Source: an archaeon (GTDB lineage: Archaea > B1Sed10-29 > JAJSAI01). From it: DNA of 23,452 nucleotides. Under the pieces are notes generated by a model. That model had not been told where the DNA came from. It made no database searches and worked only from the letters and a program-made list of their open reading frames with translations. Made by a program: the position numbers and the translations under genes. The stretch is taken from positions 1-23,452 of the forward strand of contig JAJSAI010000018.1 in assembly GCA_024274695.1 (NCBI GenBank), given 5' to 3'. This document shows, one piece after another, positions 21,972 to 23,452 of this stretch (positions are counted from its first letter, which is position 1; each line of letters opens with the position of its first letter).

Positions 21972-21996
21972 AAACAGTCGCTTCCTTTCTTCCAGC

Positions 21997-22332
21997 ATGA
22001 TCCTGTGCATTGTGGAGGTCGCTGGCAAGGAGTCCAAAACTCTTGCGGAGGACCTTGCCCAAGAGGTCGTGAACCTGGAGCCCAGGTGGAAAAAAGCAGA
22101 AGACTATTTTGACGCTCTCGCGCTACTGAAAAAGAACGAGGACTCTGATTTCCTGGTGCTCGTGGCACCCCACGAGACCGGGAACGAGCAGTGGCAGCCT
22201 TTCCTGAACGCACTGGCAGAGTTCGAGGCCAGTTCTGGCAAGACCGTGCTAAAAGTATTCTACGAGGAGCCGGAAGACCTCAAGAAAGGACTACAGGAGG
22301 CCAAGGAAAAAATAATTGACAGCCTGGCCTGA
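21997..22332 (+). CDS. Unknown small alpha/beta protein, 111 residues
   Basis: I do not recognise this protein. It alternates predicted beta strands (I-L-C-I-V-E-V-A at the start, F-L-V-L-V-A-P-H-E in the middle, T-V-L-K-V-F-Y near 82-88) with charged helices, a small Rossmann-like or ferredoxin-like layout. The conserved-looking A-P-H-E-T-G-N-E-Q-W segment near 57-66 could be functional. It starts 25 bases after the Cas4-like stop. A TATA-like aataaaaac just upstream may give it its own leaderless promoter; otherwise it is in that operon. Its TGA abuts the rnhB stop. Confidence 0.65.
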   Translation: MILCIVEVAGKESKTLAEDLAQEVVNLEPRWKKAEDYFDALALLKKNEDSDFLVLVAPHETGNEQWQPFLNALAEFEASSGKTVLKVFYEEPEDLKKGLQEAKEKIIDSLA

Positions 22333-22977
22333 TCAGCAGTAATCCGAAAGCTTTTTCTGAGGCTTTTTCTGCCGCCGCGCGGTGGACCAGCTCCGCCTGA
22401 CCTCAGGGGGATACTCCTTAGAATGCTCTCTCAAGAACTTGATCGTCCGCTCGTCATGAGGGTACCCTGTCCCGAGCTCGGTCCCGTACTTCTCCTCTAT
22501 CTCCTTGATCCTCTTGTCCCGCAAGGTCTTCGCGATTATGGAAGCGGCGGAAACCACAGGGTACTTCTGGTCAGCCTTGTGCTCCATCACCAGCTCTGCG
22601 CTGCAGGAACAGTACTTTGAAAGCCTTCTCTCGAATGACAGTGGTGTTGGGTCAGGAAGGTCTATGAACACCTTGTCAGCCCCTGATTCTTCTATTATCT
22701 CGGCCATCTTCATCGCCTCTATCTCGTTCAAGGACATTCTTTTCCTGAGATTGTCTATCTCCTGCGCTGGCACCTCCCTGACTATTATCCTGCGCGCTAT
22801 GGATTCTATCTCGCGCGCGAGAGCCTCTCTCCTCCTGGGAGAGAGTGTCTTGGAGTCCTTCACTCCTGCCTTTTCCAGCCTGGCAAGGTCCTCTGCCCTG
22901 ACCAGCACTCCCACGATAACCATGGGGCCTATGACAGGGCCTCTTCCAGCCTCGTCTATCCCTAGCACCCTCATCAT
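22333..22977 (-). CDS. rnhB: Ribonuclease HII
   Basis: This 214-residue enzyme cuts the RNA strand of RNA-DNA hybrids and removes misincorporated ribonucleotides. The active-site carboxylates are visible: D8 and E9 in G-I-D-E-A-G-R-G, D106 in V-F-I-D-L-P, and D136 in H-K-A-D-Q-K-Y-P, followed by V-S-A-A-S-I-I-A-K. The C-terminus has the G-T-G-Y-P-H-D segment typical of archaeal RNase HII and a basic tail. Two adjacent ATGs (22977, 22974) are possible starts. It diverges from rpl35ae with a gap of 47 bases. Confidence 0.96.
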   Translation of the reverse strand: MMRVLGIDEAGRGPVIGPMVIVGVLVRAEDLARLEKAGVKDSKTLSPRRREALAREIESIARRIIVREVPAQEIDNLRKRMSLNEIEAMKMAEIIEESGADKVFIDLPDPTPLSFERRLSKYCSCSAELVMEHKADQKYPVVSAASIIAKTLRDKRIKEIEEKYGTELGTGYPHDERTIKFLREHSKEYPPEVRRSWSTARRQKKPQKKLSDYC

Positions 22978-23024
22978 AAAACTTTAAAACCAAGAACATT
23001 AAAAAAGAAAAAGGGTGAGCGGTG

Positions 23025-23279
23025 ATGAAGGCCACGATAGTGTCCTACAGGAGAGGAAGGCACACTAATAACCCTAACCAGGTCATAGTCGTGGTTGAAG
23101 GAGTAAAGGACAGGAAGACTGCCCTGAAACTGGTTGGAAAGAAGATAGTCGCGGCAGTTGGAAAGGACAAGAGGGTCACTGGCACAGTGCTTGCGGCCCA
23201 CGGGAACAAGGGAAGAGTCAGAGCAAAGTTCAACAGGAACCTGCCCGCGGAAAGGATCCCTGCGGAGATAATCGAATGA
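23025..23279 (+). CDS. rpl35ae: Ribosomal protein L35Ae (eL33)
   Basis: This 84-residue protein matches L35Ae of the large subunit: [10 protein letters not shown] at the start, [10 protein letters not shown], then G-K-K-I-V, and the conserved [18 protein letters not shown] segment near 52-69. GGTGA at 23014-23018 lies six bases before the ATG at 23025; a GTG one codon earlier is less likely. Its TGA shares the bases ATGA with the start of trm1, so the two are translationally coupled. Confidence 0.95.
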   Translation: MKATIVSYRRGRHTNNPNQVIVVVEGVKDRKTALKLVGKKIVAAVGKDKRVTGTVLAAHGNKGRVRAKFNRNLPAERIPAEIIE

Positions 23280-23452
23280 AGCTCAACAGAGTGAATGAAG
23301 GCAGGGTAACCCTCTTCGTCCCGGACCCTGAAGAGTACGGCAGCAAGTACGACGCCCCCGTTTTCTACAACCCCGTGATGGAGGAAGACAGGGATATTTC
23401 AGTGTCCCTGCTGAAAGCCAAGTGGGAAGGCAGAGAGTACAGGGTGGCGGAC
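23276..23452 (+). CDS. trm1: tRNA (guanine26-N2)-dimethyltransferase Trm1, N-terminal part
   Basis: The frame opens with ATG at 23276, overlapping the rpl35ae stop, and runs off the window after 59 codons. [11 protein letters not shown] is followed by [17 protein letters not shown], the N-terminal signature of archaeal and eukaryal Trm1. The SAM-binding core lies beyond the edge. The enzyme dimethylates G26 between the D and anticodon stems of tRNA. The V in place of R after F-Y-N-P is a minor difference. Confidence 0.88.
   Translation, partial: MKLNRVNEGRVTLFVPDPEEYGSKYDAPVFYNPVMEEDRDISVSLLKAKWEGREYRVAD

Overview
The window is archaeal chromosome. It carries archaeal/eukaryal-type information genes: prolyl-tRNA synthetase with a C-terminal tyrosine, aIF5A with a hypusination-site lysine, a group II chaperonin, ribosomal protein L35Ae, RNase HII and the start of Trm1. 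Many genes have a TATA-like element 25-30 bases before the start codon, which suggests leaderless transcripts. Others have a GGTGA or GGAGG Shine-Dalgarno site. The phylum cannot be fixed from this sequence alone. No rRNA, tRNA, CRISPR array, transposase or integrase was seen.

Layout. (1) 1-5346 is compact and GC-rich: a partial unknown gene coupled to a NYN-domain protein, a flippase-like membrane protein overlapping aIF5A, a dCMP-deaminase-like enzyme, a Yip1-like membrane protein, proS, and a small two-helix membrane protein with a histone-H1-like basic tail. (2) About 5399-13497 is a visibly AT-richer island: an orphan DNA methyltransferase, a valyl-tRNA synthetase broken by one in-frame TAA, a family-4-like glycosyltransferase, and an overlapping run of radical SAM protein, polysaccharide-deacetylase-like protein, family-2 glycosyltransferase and HAD hydrolase. 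That run leads within 11 bases into ileS. Hand counts give 20/60 G+C at 12061-12120 and 21/60 at 5641-5700 inside the island, 27/60 at 7501-7560 inside valS, and 34/60 at 15001-15060 inside ileS. (3) 13509-23452 returns to GC-rich housekeeping sequence: ileS, a 393-base non-coding stretch with repeated near-palindromic motifs, an Lrp/AsnC regulator coupled to a SAM methyltransferase, an unknown 368-residue HTH-like protein, the thermosome, an unknown helical protein, a stand-alone Cas4-like nuclease, an unknown small protein, rnhB, and rpl35ae coupled to trm1.

The island looks like a surface-glycan modification locus (two glycosyltransferases, a deacetylase-like hydrolase, a radical SAM enzyme, a phosphatase-like HAD protein) next to a DNA methyltransferase and a second-sight aminoacyl-tRNA synthetase. 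The most striking single observation is the valS interruption: TAA sits where the family has Gln in the S-R-Q-R motif, and the frame is open on both sides. The next most interesting are the membrane protein with the H1-like tail, the symmetric TATA shared by divergent leaderless genes at the island's left edge, the phased motif array before the Lrp gene, and the CG-rich inverted repeat before the Cas4-like gene.
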